Notes under the pieces: model-generated
Told to the model about the DNA's origin: nothing
The model's input: only the letters and a program-made list of their open reading frames with translations
Databases searched by the model: none
NCBI GenBank assembly: GCA_934532985.1
Contig: CAKTAV010000001.1
Coordinates: forward strand, 313,503-377,502
Origin: an uncultured Butyricicoccus sp.
Lineage (GTDB): Bacteria; Bacillota; Clostridia; Oscillospirales; Butyricicoccaceae
DNA: 64,000 nt
Direction of reading: 5' to 3'
Position numbers and translations under genes: made by a program
In this document: positions 1 through 8,071 of the stretch, piece by piece
Layout: every line of letters begins with the position of its first letter
Numbering within the stretch: the stretch's first letter is position 1

Positions 1-967
1 CGCTCAGATATCCGCTGGTCATGCAGACATGCAGCGCTACACTTCGTCCCTGAATCATCGCCGAGCTGGCCTCTTCAATACCGGCAACGTCACCGGCGCA
101 GTAGATACCTTCTACCGAGGACTCGCCATAGGCGTTCAGCAGCGCGACGTTGCCGCCCTTCTTCGGAACCAATGCCATATCACAGGTGGCGTTGCTGGCC
201 AGCTGGCTCATCGGGGACAGACCGACTGCAATACAAATCGTATCGACATCCAGCTCCTTCTCCGTGCCCGGAATCGGCTGGAAGTGAGAATCAACCTCTG
301 CGATGACCGCGCTGGTCACATGATCGCCGCCCTTGGCCTCGATAACGGTGTGGGACATCAGGAACGGTACGCCCGTGCGCGCTACCTTTGCGGCGTGGAC
401 ACCGTAGCCGCCGACACGCGGTGCTGCATCAATAATTGCCGCAACCTCACACCCTGCCTGCAGCAGCTGGAACGAAACAACCAGACCGACGTTGCCGGAG
501 CCGACCATCAGCACACGGCTGCCCGGCTGTACACCCTGCAGATTCATCATCGCCTGTGCCGCACCGGCGCCAATGACGCCCGGCGTATCCCAGCCCTTGA
601 ACGGAACCATGTTCTCCGCCGCGCCGGTGGCAATGATGATCTTATCGGCCTTGTAATGATCGACTTCCTTGTTGTGCTTGACGGTAATTTCCTTGTTTTC
701 GTAGATACCCATAACCGTGGAGTTCAGCTCAACCTTTACGCCAACTTCCTCGGCCTCCTTCAGCAGATCCTCGCCGATGCGGAAGCCGCGTTCCTTAGCA
801 TGATGCTCCTTGGAGCCGAAGAACTTATGAATCTGCTTAAAGAGCTGTCCGCCCGGTCGTGCGTTCTCATCGAATACGACGACGTCCATTCCGTGCTTTG
901 CCGCTTCAATGGCTGCCGACAGACCCGCCGGTCCCGCACCAATGACAATCAGTTCATGACGCTTCAT
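1..967 (-). CDS. FAD/NAD(P)-dependent oxidoreductase, HcnB/opine-oxidase subunit A type (3' end outside window)
   Basis: Translated from the minus strand, it opens with MKRHELIVIGAGPAGLSAA, the GxGxxG dinucleotide fold of a FAD enzyme. A second nucleotide-binding segment, VLMVGSGNVGL, follows near residue 160, and YCAGDVAG near the window edge is the usual second FAD-contact motif. The family (HcnB, OoxA, D-hydroxyproline or proline dehydrogenase alpha subunits) oxidises amino acids to imines together with small Fe-S subunits. The start overlaps the stop of the 2Fe-2S gene by four bases (ATGA), so the two are translationally coupled. The carboxy terminus lies beyond position 1. The exact substrate cannot be read from this fragment. 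Confidence 0.9.
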   Translation of the reverse strand, partial: MKRHELIVIGAGPAGLSAAIEAAKHGMDVVVFDENARPGGQLFKQIHKFFGSKEHHAKERGFRIGEDLLKEAEEVGVKVELNSTVMGIYENKEITVKHNKEVDHYKADKIIIATGAAENMVPFKGWDTPGVIGAGAAQAMMNLQGVQPGSRVLMVGSGNVGLVVSFQLLQAGCEVAAIIDAAPRVGGYGVHAAKVARTGVPFLMSHTVIEAKGGDHVTSAVIAEVDSHFQPIPGTEKELDVDTICIAVGLSPMSQLASNATCDMALVPKKGGNVALLNAYGESSVEGIYCAGDVAGIEEASSAMIQGRSVALHVCMTSGYLS

Positions 968-1293
968 GTGTTCTCCGCCTCCCATTCTTCCTTGGTCACT
1001 ACGCCGTACTGCGTCTGTACCGTCATGCCTTCCTCCAGCGGAGTGATGCAGGTACGGACATTCGGCTCTCCATTGACAATCATTACGCAGTCTGTACAGC
1101 GGCCGATGGCACAGAAGATGCCGCGCGGCTTGTGCTGCTTGGCAGTATAACGGTGAACCATCACGCCGGCCGCCTTGAGTGCCGCTGCGATGGATTCTCC
1201 CTCACAGCCTACCATATCCTTTCCGTCAAACTGGAAGTGGACTTCCCGTCCCTTGTTGTACTCGGAAAGAATCGGATGTTCCTTAATTCGCAT
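964..1293 (-). CDS. (2Fe-2S)-binding subunit of an amino-acid/opine oxidase (HcnA/Fer2_4 type)
   Basis: A 109-residue protein with the plant-ferredoxin-like cluster motif CAIGRCTDC followed by a distal Cys in VRTC, as in HcnA and sarcosine/opine oxidase small subunits. It probably passes electrons from the FAD subunit that follows, which overlaps by ATGA. A GTG three codons earlier could extend it, but the AAAGGG ribosome site is best spaced for the ATG used here. A leader of about 180 bases with an inverted repeat (1376-1395) and an operator-like palindrome (1405-1420) lies upstream. Confidence 0.88.
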   Translation of the reverse strand: MRIKEHPILSEYNKGREVHFQFDGKDMVGCEGESIAAALKAAGVMVHRYTAKQHKPRGIFCAIGRCTDCVMIVNGEPNVRTCITPLEEGMTVQTQYGVVTKEEWEAENT

Positions 1294-1404
1294 CGATGTC
1301 ACCCTTTCTCAAAAAAATGCAAAAAAATAAGACAGTGGAATCATGTTCCATCTGCCCCAATGCAGTTTCCATATTTCATGCACCGAGATGCATGATGTTT
1401 CTTT

Positions 1405-1420
1405 TTTCATGTAACTGAAA
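1405..1420. promoter_or_regulatory. Operator-like palindrome upstream of the 2Fe-2S/FAD operon
   Basis: TTTCAT-GTAA-CTGAAA matches, with one arm mismatch, the perfect 16-bp palindrome found twice in the ridA/XRE intergenic region. A weaker relative lies at 1470-1485. I infer a site for the adjacent XRE-cupin regulator. Confidence 0.45.
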
Positions 1421-1476
1421 TAATTCGTTGTTCCCTCACTCTACTCTTTCGGAAGAGGCGATCTACTTATTTCATA

Positions 1477-1875
1477 TTAGTGAAGTCCTACAATTGCCTG
1501 AACTTCGATCTCCACCATCTGCGACGGACGGTTCAGCTGCTTAATTCCCAGCCACGTGCACGCCGGACGAGACTCCTTAAAGAACTCGGAATACGCCTTG
1601 GTGATGTTTCCATTCTCACCGGCATCCGTCGTATAGATATTTACCTTGACGACTTCTTCCTTTTTTACGCCATTTTCCTCCAAAAGAGAAACAATTTTTG
1701 TGAAAATGTACTTCGCCTGCTCATAGGCATCGCCTTCACCGTACACCGTTCCCTCTGGGGTAACCGCTGTGGTACCGGAGACATAGACGAACGGACCGGC
1801 CTTGACAATACGGGAATAGCCTGCAACATCCTCGAAGGCTGCACCGCCGTGAATATTGGTTCTTGAAAAATCCAT
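1477..1875 (-). CDS. ridA: RidA family reactive imine/enamine deaminase
   Basis: A 132-residue protein of standard RidA/YjgF length. The family hydrolyses 2-imino or enamine intermediates to keto acids and ammonia in the cytoplasm. Family features are the VYVSGTTAV strand, the central EEVVKVNIYTTD segment, and the carboxy-terminal RPACTWLGIKQL and MVEIEVQAI motifs, which carry the substrate-binding Arg and Glu. It lies upstream of, and on the same strand as, the FAD/2Fe-2S oxidase genes, whose expected products are imines. That makes RidA a natural partner. Its promoter (1921-1948) is flanked by a palindrome that I assign to the divergent XRE-cupin regulator. Confidence 0.93.
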   Translation of the reverse strand: MDFSRTNIHGGAAFEDVAGYSRIVKAGPFVYVSGTTAVTPEGTVYGEGDAYEQAKYIFTKIVSLLEENGVKKEEVVKVNIYTTDAGENGNITKAYSEFFKESRPACTWLGIKQLNRPSQMVEIEVQAIVGLH

Positions 1876-1920
1876 CTGGTATTTCCCCTTTCCGTTTTAC
1901 CAACGTGAAATTATGGTTCT

Positions 1921-1948
1921 ATATTAGCATACTTTCCGTAGAAGTCAA
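1921..1948 (-). promoter_or_regulatory. Predicted sigma-A promoter of ridA
   Basis: On the minus strand TTGACT (1948-1943), a 16-bp spacer and TAATAT (1926-1921) precede ridA by about 45 bases. The nearer 16-bp palindrome begins 10 bases upstream of the -35 box. Confidence 0.6.
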
Positions 1949-1957
1949 TACGTTTTT

Positions 1958-2019
1958 TTTCATTTTTATGAAACATTCATCATTTCTGTCGCATTTCATA
2001 TCTTTTCATTTTTATGAAA
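1958..2019. promoter_or_regulatory. Two identical 16-bp palindromes, predicted XRE-cupin operators
   Basis: TTTCATTTTTATGAAA occurs exactly at 1958-1973 and again at 2004-2019, 46 bp apart, in the divergent region between ridA and the XRE-cupin gene. Each is a perfect TTTCAT-N4-ATGAAA dyad. A weaker half-site follows at 2046-2061, near the regulator's own predicted promoter (TTGACT 2069-2074, TACCAT 2092-2097). Confidence 0.6.
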
Positions 2020-2128
2020 TCGTTTTTTGTCTATTTTGATCGTAATTTCATTTCAGGAAAATCAGCATTTGACTTTTTCCGGCGCAGCGTGTACCATAAT
2101 AGTGTTATCTTTCCGAAGGAGGCAAAGT

Positions 2129-2704
2129 ATGCAACCCCAAATTGACTTAGGCGCTCGAATTCGTTCCCTGCGCAAGGAGCGCGGCGTTACCCTCTCCGTC
2201 ATGGCGGAAACCACCGGGCTCTCCTTGGGCTATCTCAGCAAACTGGAAAACGACCTGACCAGTCCCACCATCGCACACCTGCACAAAATCTGTGAGGCGC
2301 TGGGGCTGACCATTAACGATATTCTTCTAGATGAGCCGGAAGAGAAAAGCGTCACCGTCGTGCGCACCGAGGACCGCACCCCCCTGTTTCAGCAGGGAGA
2401 CGGCCTGCAATTCCACTCCCTAACCAAGGGACACACCATCTTACAGGGCACCGCGATGACCATCTCCAGCGATGAGCTGTATTCCTCCGAGCCGCATACC
2501 CATGACGAGCTGGGTATCGTCGCGTCCGGCGTGCTGGAAATCCTGATTGACGAGCAAACCTATCGTCTGTTTCCCGGCGATACGATCTATATCCGCGCCG
2601 GTACCATGCACAGCTGCCGCCGTGCCACACCGGAGACCTGCATCAGTTATTGGATCAAGACGGCGTCGTCCATCAATACACCGACGCACCGAACCGAACT
2701 CTAA
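2129..2704 (+). CDS. XRE family regulator with C-terminal cupin sensor domain
   Basis: A 191-residue protein. Residues 8-64 are a lambda-repressor-like helix-turn-helix (RIRSLRKERG, then GLSLGYLSKLEN). Residues about 110-185 are a cupin beta barrel with EPHTHDELG and the FPGDTIYIRAGTMHS turn. Such proteins (PuuR/SinR-cupin type) sense small ligands and control amine or amino-acid catabolism. The reading frame is open further upstream, but only the ATG at 2129 follows a ribosome site (GAAGGAGG, 7 bases away). It is divergent from ridA, and the 16-bp palindromes between them are the likely operators. Confidence 0.92.
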   Translation: MQPQIDLGARIRSLRKERGVTLSVMAETTGLSLGYLSKLENDLTSPTIAHLHKICEALGLTINDILLDEPEEKSVTVVRTEDRTPLFQQGDGLQFHSLTKGHTILQGTAMTISSDELYSSEPHTHDELGIVASGVLEILIDEQTYRLFPGDTIYIRAGTMHSCRRATPETCISYWIKTASSINTPTHRTEL

Positions 2705-2722
2705 TTGTCGTCCCGATGCCAT

Positions 2723-2777
2723 AAAATCCCCATTTTGCTGCCCTTAGTTGGCCGCAAAATGGGGATTTTCGCTTTTT
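2723..2777. terminator. Bidirectional intrinsic terminator
   Basis: A 16-bp perfect stem (AAAATCCCCATTTTGC at 2723-2738 pairing with 2754-2769) followed by a T run on the plus strand. It ends the XRE gene and may also serve the convergent DUF134 gene. Confidence 0.8.
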
Positions 2778-2808
2778 TCTCCGTAGTTGGAGGAAATGTC
2801 ATAACTTC

Positions 2809-3573
2809 TTATGCATGATTACCGCATCCATGCTCTCCGCAGGTATGGCCCTCACCGTGGTCATGGTGCTGGCACATCGTGTTCGGGTCATACTCCAGCG
2901 TGTTTTCCAGCAACGCCTTCACCTGCTCGTCTGCATTGCCGGAGGCGCCCGGATATAGCTGAATACCCGCCTGCGCCAGCGCGTTGCGCGCGCCGCCGCC
3001 GATGCCGCCGCAAATCAGCACATCCACGCCGCCGCCAAACAAGAATCCCGCCAGTGCGCCGTGTCCCTGTCCGTTGGTGTCCACAATCAGTGACTTCACA
3101 ATTTTGCCGTCCTCGACATCATATACCTTGAACTGCTGGGTATGTCCAAAATGCTGGAATACCTCTCCGTTTTCATACGTTACCGCGATTCTCATTGTAC
3201 GCTCTCCTTTCGGCGTCATCGCCGTTGGGGCAATCTGGTTATCTGCCCGCATGCAGTCAGCCTTATGGCAGCAGCTCGCTCGTCCGTCACACAGCCGGTA
3301 TTGTCCGCCCGCAATGCGCAGCGGCTTGCCGTTTACAATACTGTCCGCCAGCTTGCCGCGCGCCGACTCGTAAATACCGGTCACTGTTGTTCGGGCAATA
3401 TCCATCTGCTTGGCGCACTGCTCCTGCGTCATTCGCTCCAGGTCCATCAATCGGATAACCTCGTATTCGTCCACCGTTAGCTGTACGGTGTCGCTGTCCG
3501 ACGCACCCTCCGGGCGAAAGCTGTTGTATTCCGGTTCCATACAGATTCTTCTGCACCGTCTCGGTCTTGCCAT
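2809..3573 (-). CDS. DUF134 DNA-binding domain fused to NifX/NifB-type iron-molybdenum cofactor-binding domain
   Basis: A 254-residue fusion. Residues 1-95 are DUF134: MARPRRCRRIC, then a helix-turn-helix-like YEVIRLMDLERMTQEQCA and ARTTVTGIYESARGKLA. A short Cys cluster (CDGRASCCHKADC) links to a NifX/NafY-like domain starting at MRIAVTYENGEVFQHFGHT. The tail is rich in His and Cys (CQHHDHGEGH, CGEHGCGNH), which suggests metal binding. DUF134 and NifX proteins are usually separate neighbouring genes. The start is set by AAGGAAGGG 6 bases before the ATG. A perfect TGACATATGTCA palindrome (3597-3608) sits just upstream. Target and metal are unknown. Confidence 0.85.
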   Translation of the reverse strand: MARPRRCRRICMEPEYNSFRPEGASDSDTVQLTVDEYEVIRLMDLERMTQEQCAKQMDIARTTVTGIYESARGKLADSIVNGKPLRIAGGQYRLCDGRASCCHKADCMRADNQIAPTAMTPKGERTMRIAVTYENGEVFQHFGHTQQFKVYDVEDGKIVKSLIVDTNGQGHGALAGFLFGGGVDVLICGGIGGGARNALAQAGIQLYPGASGNADEQVKALLENTLEYDPNTMCQHHDHGEGHTCGEHGCGNHA

Positions 3574-3646
3574 GAATGTCCCTTCCTTATCGTTTATGAC
3601 ATATGTCAATAATAAAATACCATATCGGTCCTTTTCTGTCAATAGA

Positions 3647-3671
3647 AAAACCCGCATTTTTTGCGGGTTTT
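3647..3671 (-). terminator. Intrinsic terminator of the rlmH operon
   Basis: On the minus strand, an AAAACCCGCA/TGCGGGTTTT stem with an A-rich loop runs into TTTTTCT. It lies 30 bases after the stop of the small membrane protein gene. Confidence 0.85.
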
Positions 3672-3699
3672 AGGCTTTTGTTTCATTGCGCCGTCCCCC

Positions 3700-3915
3700 T
3701 CAAAACGGAAACAGCACCCGTCCGGCCAGCCCGATCACGCTCTTTCCCACCGGAATGAGCAAAATCGTGCAGCACAGCAGCAGTCCCACGACAAACAGCA
3801 CCGCCGCCAGCGGAATCCCGATACAAAGCACATACGCCAGCTTGAGTACAATCGCCGTGAACTGATAGCACAGCCAGAAAAACAAACACAGACAAATCAG
3901 ACTCAATATAATCAT
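3700..3915 (-). CDS. Small two-helix membrane protein of unknown function
   Basis: A 71-residue, almost wholly hydrophobic protein with two predicted membrane segments (about residues 2-30 and 33-60) and the ending GLAGRVLFPF. A GGGGGA ribosome site sits 5 bases before the ATG. It follows rlmH by about 40 bases on the same strand and ends just before a strong terminator, so it is probably the last gene of that operon. I recognise no family. Reading frames over the same stretch without hydrophobic character were discarded. Confidence 0.65.
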   Translation of the reverse strand: MIILSLICLCLFFWLCYQFTAIVLKLAYVLCIGIPLAAVLFVVGLLLCCTILLIPVGKSVIGLAGRVLFPF

Positions 3916-3958
3916 ACCAATCCCCCATCCTTTTTGTCTAATACAGGAATATTCCTAC

Positions 3959-4441
3959 TTATTTATGATATTTTCCGCCGGAGGCAATGTTCAGCGCCCG
4001 ATAGAGCTGCTCCAGCACCATAACGCGCGCGAGATGATGCGGGAACGTCATCGGCGACATGGACAGCCGCAGCGCCGCCTGCCGCTTGAGCTGCTCATCC
4101 AGCCCGCACGAACCGCCGATCAGCACACAGATCTGCGACACGCCGCTGTTCATGCGGGCGGTCAGCACATCGGCAAATGCCTCGCTCGACATCGGCTTGC
4201 CCTCGATGCACATCGCAATCACCATCGCGCCGGACGGAATTTTCGCGGTAATCGCCGCCGCTTCCTTTTGCAGCGCCGCCGCTATCTCCGCTTGTGATGG
4301 CTTTTCCGGCAGACGCTGTTCCGTCAGCTCCAAAATCTCCAGCTTGCAGTAGCCCTTGAGCCGCTTTTCGTATTCGGCGCATGCCTGCCGATAAAACGCT
4401 TCCTTGAGCTTTCCCACACAAATCAGGCGAACAGACAGCAT
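3959..4441 (-). CDS. rlmH: 23S rRNA (pseudouridine1915-N3)-methyltransferase RlmH
   Basis: A 160-residue SPOUT methyltransferase of the usual length. It methylates the pseudouridine at 1915 in helix 69 of 23S rRNA on assembled 70S ribosomes. Diagnostic segments are the start MLSVRLICVGKLK, the knot region ICVLIGGSCGLDEQL and the end PHHLARVMVLEQLYRA, with a GGKYHK tail. It overlaps the upstream metallo-hydrolase gene by 19 bases. The walJ-rlmH order matches the end of the Bacillus wal locus. Confidence 0.97.
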   Translation of the reverse strand: MLSVRLICVGKLKEAFYRQACAEYEKRLKGYCKLEILELTEQRLPEKPSQAEIAAALQKEAAAITAKIPSGAMVIAMCIEGKPMSSEAFADVLTARMNSGVSQICVLIGGSCGLDEQLKRQAALRLSMSPMTFPHHLARVMVLEQLYRALNIASGGKYHK

Positions 4442-5259
4442 TGCTCTCCCTCCTCCGGTATTTCCCGCTTGCTTTCCGGCTGCATCGCAACCGGCTGCTC
4501 CATCACGCCGTGCGGCGCGACATACAGCTCACAGCTCTCTCCCGCCTTTTCCAGCGCATACTGCGTCGCGCGGAACGCCGTCAGCGGGCGGTTATTCTTC
4601 TCACTCAAATGCGACAGCACAATGCGCTTCGCCCCGTTCTGCACCAGATCTACTGCCGCAGCAGCGCACTCCTCGTTGCTCAGATGTCCTTGCTTGCTGC
4701 GAATGCGCTCCTTCAGATACATCGGATACGGTCCCGTGCGCAGCAGCTCCACGTCATGATTGGATTCAAGCGCCACCGTGTCGCATCCGCGCATCGCCGT
4801 GCGAATCTCCTCCGGCAGATAGCCGAGATCGGTCACATAGCCCAGCCGGTTTCCTGCCCCGTCAATGCGGTAACACACGGAATCCGCCGCGTCGTGCGGC
4901 GTGCGGAACGAGTGCACCTCCAGCTCACCAACCGTAAAATGCTCTCCGCCGGAAAACGGACGCAGCAGACGCTGCGCCTGCGGCAGCTTCATCTGAATCG
5001 CCGCCGCCGTGCCGAACGTCGCATACACCGGCACATCATACTGCTTGCAGAACGTCTTGAGTCCCTTGATATGGTCCGTGTGTTCATGTGTCAGCAGCAC
5101 GCCGTCCAGATCCTCAATCCGAAGCCCTAGCTCCCGCAGTGCCTTGTTCAGCGTACGCACCGACACGCCCAAATCCAGCAGCACTTTGGTTGTTCCTGTA
5201 TTCCACACCGCACAGTTCCCTGTCGAGCCCGACGCGAGAGAATAATAATAGCCGTCCAT
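4423..5259 (-). CDS. walJ: MBL-fold metallo-hydrolase, WalJ/YycJ type
   Basis: A 278-residue metallo-beta-lactamase-fold protein. It has the zinc motif THEHTDH near residue 72, a conserved SGSTGNC start, and later motifs LESNHD and LSHLSEKNN. In Bacillus the walJ (yycJ) gene ends the walRKHIJ locus, and the protein is linked to nuclease activity and to coordinating cell division with wall metabolism. The ATG at 5259 is chosen because GGAAGGAG lies 6 bases upstream; the frame stays open about 14 codons further. Here murA separates it from the WalH/WalI-like genes. Confidence 0.9.
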   Translation of the reverse strand: MDGYYYSLASGSTGNCAVWNTGTTKVLLDLGVSVRTLNKALRELGLRIEDLDGVLLTHEHTDHIKGLKTFCKQYDVPVYATFGTAAAIQMKLPQAQRLLRPFSGGEHFTVGELEVHSFRTPHDAADSVCYRIDGAGNRLGYVTDLGYLPEEIRTAMRGCDTVALESNHDVELLRTGPYPMYLKERIRSKQGHLSNEECAAAAVDLVQNGAKRIVLSHLSEKNNRPLTAFRATQYALEKAGESCELYVAPHGVMEQPVAMQPESKREIPEEGEQCCLFA

Positions 5260-5388
5260 GGCCTCTCCTTCCATGCGCATAATCAGACAGGCGCGCCGCA
5301 AACATACTGTTCCGCCCTATTGGCGGTGGTACATTGGCAGCGCGCCCGTTTTCCTGTTTCGTTTGAGTGCCGTCAATCGGCAGTCTGT

Positions 5389-6666
5389 TTAGTCGAATTC
5401 CTCAATCGAAATCGCACCGCCAATCGCCGTCACCTTTTCGATGAGCTTTTCGTATCCGCGCTCAATCAAATTGATCTGCGAAATCGTCGTGATGCCGCGT
5501 GCTGCGAGTCCCGCGATAACCAGCGCCGCGCCCGCGCGCAGATCCGGTGCAACGACGTCCGCGCCGTGCAACTCCGGTGATCCCTCAATCACAGCGGTTT
5601 CCTTGTATACTGAAACATGTGCGCCCATACGATTGAGCTCATCCGTATAGCGGAAGCGGTTGGGCCATACGCCTTCCGTGATGTGGCTGGTTCCGTCCGC
5701 CAGACACATTGCCGCCGCCATCTGCGGCTGCATATCCGTCGGGAAGCCCGGGTACGGCAGCGTCTTCAGATTCGTATGACGCAGCGCGCCATCGCGGCGC
5801 ACGCGAACCGCCTCGTCCAGCTCCTCAATTTCCACACCCATATCCTCCAGCTTGGTGCTGATGCAGTCCAAATGCTTCGGAATGATATTGGAAATCAGCA
5901 GATCGCCGCCGCAGGCTGCTACCGCCGCCATATAGGTGCCGGCCTCAATCTGATCCGGAATAATCGAATAGGTACCGCCCTTGAGACGCTTCACACCGGT
6001 AATCGTGATCTTATCCGTACCGGCACCACGAATGTCCGCGCCCATCTGATTCAGGAAGTTCGCGAGATCAACGATGTGCGGCTCCTTCGCCACGTTTTCC
6101 ATAATCGTCTGACCTTCCGCAAACACGGCGGCCAGCATGACGTTCATCGTTGCGCCGACGGTAACCACATCAAAATAGATATGGTGTCCCTTCAGCCCGT
6201 CCGGGGCAACGGCAGAAATATATCCCTCGCTCTCCTCGCGGACATACGCGCCCAGGCGTTCAAAGCCCTTGACGTGCTGGTCCACCGGACGAATGCCGCC
6301 GAAATTGCAGCCGCCCGGCATTGCCACGCGCGCTTTGCCATAGCGGCCAAGCTCCGCACCAATGAAATAGTAAGAGGCGCGCAGGCGGCGCATTTTTTCG
6401 AACATATCCGGATTTTCCAGATTTACGCCCATGTTTTCCGTCTGGAAGCTCGTCGGGCCGAGCTGCGTTACCTTGACGCCCATCTGCTTGAGAATTTCAA
6501 ACTGCAGCCGAACATCCACAATGTCCGGTACATTTTCAATAATACACGGACCGTCTACCATAAGGGCAGCCGGAACAATGGCGACAGCTGCGTTCTTTGC
6601 GCCGCTGATGGTAACCTCTCCGTGCAGAGGTCTCCCGCCGTGGATGACATATCTCTCCACTGACAT
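5389..6666 (-). CDS. murA: UDP-N-acetylglucosamine 1-carboxyvinyltransferase MurA
   Basis: A 425-residue enzyme catalysing the first committed step of peptidoglycan precursor synthesis, transfer of enolpyruvate from PEP to UDP-GlcNAc. Visible are SGAKNAAV near residue 22 (catalytic Lys), the PGGC loop near 118 carrying the phosphoenolpyruvate/fosfomycin-reactive Cys, and the RPVDQH motif. The ATG at 6666 follows AAGGAG by 4 bases. It lies inside what is otherwise a wal accessory locus, on the same strand, and has its own promoter and a leader of about 185 bases. Confidence 0.97.
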   Translation of the reverse strand: MSVERYVIHGGRPLHGEVTISGAKNAAVAIVPAALMVDGPCIIENVPDIVDVRLQFEILKQMGVKVTQLGPTSFQTENMGVNLENPDMFEKMRRLRASYYFIGAELGRYGKARVAMPGGCNFGGIRPVDQHVKGFERLGAYVREESEGYISAVAPDGLKGHHIYFDVVTVGATMNVMLAAVFAEGQTIMENVAKEPHIVDLANFLNQMGADIRGAGTDKITITGVKRLKGGTYSIIPDQIEAGTYMAAVAACGGDLLISNIIPKHLDCISTKLEDMGVEIEELDEAVRVRRDGALRHTNLKTLPYPGFPTDMQPQMAAAMCLADGTSHITEGVWPNRFRYTDELNRMGAHVSVYKETAVIEGSPELHGADVVAPDLRAGAALVIAGLAARGITTISQINLIERGYEKLIEKVTAIGGAISIEEFD

Positions 6667-6857
6667 TCTTCTCCTTATACCAAGCAAGCAAATCCATGCG
6701 TTTCGCAGATTTGCATTGTGCCGACGGGTATGTTCAATCCACGAAACCCTTCGCTTTTTCTCCCCAAGCCGTCAGCTCACAGTGATAATTCATTCTCGTA
6801 CTGTACTCCTCCGATGCCCTCCGCCTACGCGTCCCCGCATAAGAGGTGTACTATATT

Positions 6858-6886
6858 ATGTTATCACACCGTGTTAGGAAACGCAA
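6858..6886 (-). promoter_or_regulatory. Predicted promoter of murA, with long leader
   Basis: On the minus strand TTGCGT (6886-6881), 17 bp, TAACAT (6863-6858). The 307-base gap between the WalI-like gene and murA holds this promoter and a leader of about 185 bases containing a small hairpin (CAAATC/GATTTG near 6690-6716). I recognise no riboswitch in it. Confidence 0.5.
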
Positions 6887-6973
6887 TTCTTTTGTTTCTT
6901 GTCCGACAATTTTCAACATTTTGCCGACCTTCGCCCAAACGGGCTGAGCCGTTCCTGTGCGGATTTTCGGAAA

Positions 6974-8071
6974 TTATCCATAGACACCGTTGGCGTCCGG
7001 AACCTCCGGGTCGGTCTTGTCCGTGCCCTGATTCGGATCCCAGTTATCGTCGCCCCTGATGGATGGATTATCCGTGCTGTTGTCGTCCGTTGTGCCGTTG
7101 TCCGGCTGCGTCGTCGTGCCATTCGGGTCAGTCGTGTCGCCCGGAAGCGTCTGTGTGCCGTCCGTCGTACCGTCGGTCGGATATGTTCCATCCACCGGAT
7201 TGGTCGTCGGCGTGTCCGTTGTGCTCTGCTGCTCGTTGTTCTCCGTGACCTCTTCGCCGGTCAGCGGGTCAATCACAAAATCGCCTTTGTCCGTCGTCAG
7301 CTTCCAGCACGGATGGATGGAAAACCGTCCGCCGCTGCGGTTGGTCAGGATATAGACCTGCTGCGCCGCCGTCACCTGCGTCACCTCGGAGTGCGCGTTA
7401 ACCACCGCCAGCAGGATATCCGCCGGTGTGCTGTCGTCCAGCGCCTTCATCTCCACCGGCTGCGGGACACCGAAGCACCACTGGCCGCTGATGGTCACCA
7501 TACCGGTATTGCTCGTCTCAAATTTCAGCTCACAGCCGGACAGATTGCGCCCTTTGACGCCCTCCTGCACGCGCACAAGCAGGGTATCACCGTCATTCGA
7601 TGCTTCCACCGCCGTCTGCCGCAGGTTGATCCCGGCAGAGCGCAACCACTTGGTCACAACCGCCTTGGCGCTGTCCGCGTCCGTCGGCACACTGCCCTCC
7701 GACAGCGTCACCGTTCCGGTGACCGTACCTTCGATATCCCATGTGATGTTGCCCGCATCGCTCTTCCAGTTAATGCTGCCGCCGGATGCCGCATGGGAGT
7801 CCAGTGTCTTGCCCAGCACACCCCGACAGAATTTCTCCTGCGCGTCCACGTCAGTGCGCAGGGTATACGCCGTCTTTTTCTCCAGCAGGGAGCGGTATAC
7901 GCCGCCGCTTATCTCCACGCCGCGGGACTGCAAGAGGGTAATCGTCTCACGGCTCTGCTGGCTCGTGCGAATGGCGCCGCGCACGCCAAATACCGCGATC
8001 ACTGCCAGCAATACCACATTGCACAGCAGCAAAAACCGCAGTAAAATGCGCTTCATCTGTGTTCCGTTCAT
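6974..8071 (-). CDS. WalI/YycI-like membrane-anchored regulator with low-complexity tail
   Basis: A 365-residue protein with a short cytoplasmic start, one membrane anchor (about residues 6-30, MKRILLRFLLLCNVV) and an extracytoplasmic domain. The last 90 residues or so are a Thr/Asp/Gly/Pro-rich low-complexity tail. Its start overlaps the stop of the preceding gene (TAATG), so they are coupled. In Bacillus, WalH and WalI are single-pass proteins that restrain the sensor kinase WalK. The assignment rests mainly on topology and the walK-H-I-J-rlmH gene order, with weak sequence likeness. Confidence 0.6.
   Translation of the reverse strand: MNGTQMKRILLRFLLLCNVVLLAVIAVFGVRGAIRTSQQSRETITLLQSRGVEISGGVYRSLLEKKTAYTLRTDVDAQEKFCRGVLGKTLDSHAASGGSINWKSDAGNITWDIEGTVTGTVTLSEGSVPTDADSAKAVVTKWLRSAGINLRQTAVEASNDGDTLLVRVQEGVKGRNLSGCELKFETSNTGMVTISGQWCFGVPQPVEMKALDDSTPADILLAVVNAHSEVTQVTAAQQVYILTNRSGGRFSIHPCWKLTTDKGDFVIDPLTGEEVTENNEQQSTTDTPTTNPVDGTYPTDGTTDGTQTLPGDTTDPNGTTTQPDNGTTDDNSTDNPSIRGDDNWDPNQGTDKTDPEVPDANGVYG

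Noticed and set aside
29..1150. 373-codon plus-strand frame at the left edge
   Set aside because: It runs antisense to the FAD and 2Fe-2S genes, whose motifs are unmistakable on the minus strand.
3683..3928. 81-codon frame overlapping the small membrane protein
   Set aside because: It is a shifted frame with mixed composition, and its start lies inside the GGGGGA ribosome site of the hydrophobic frame.
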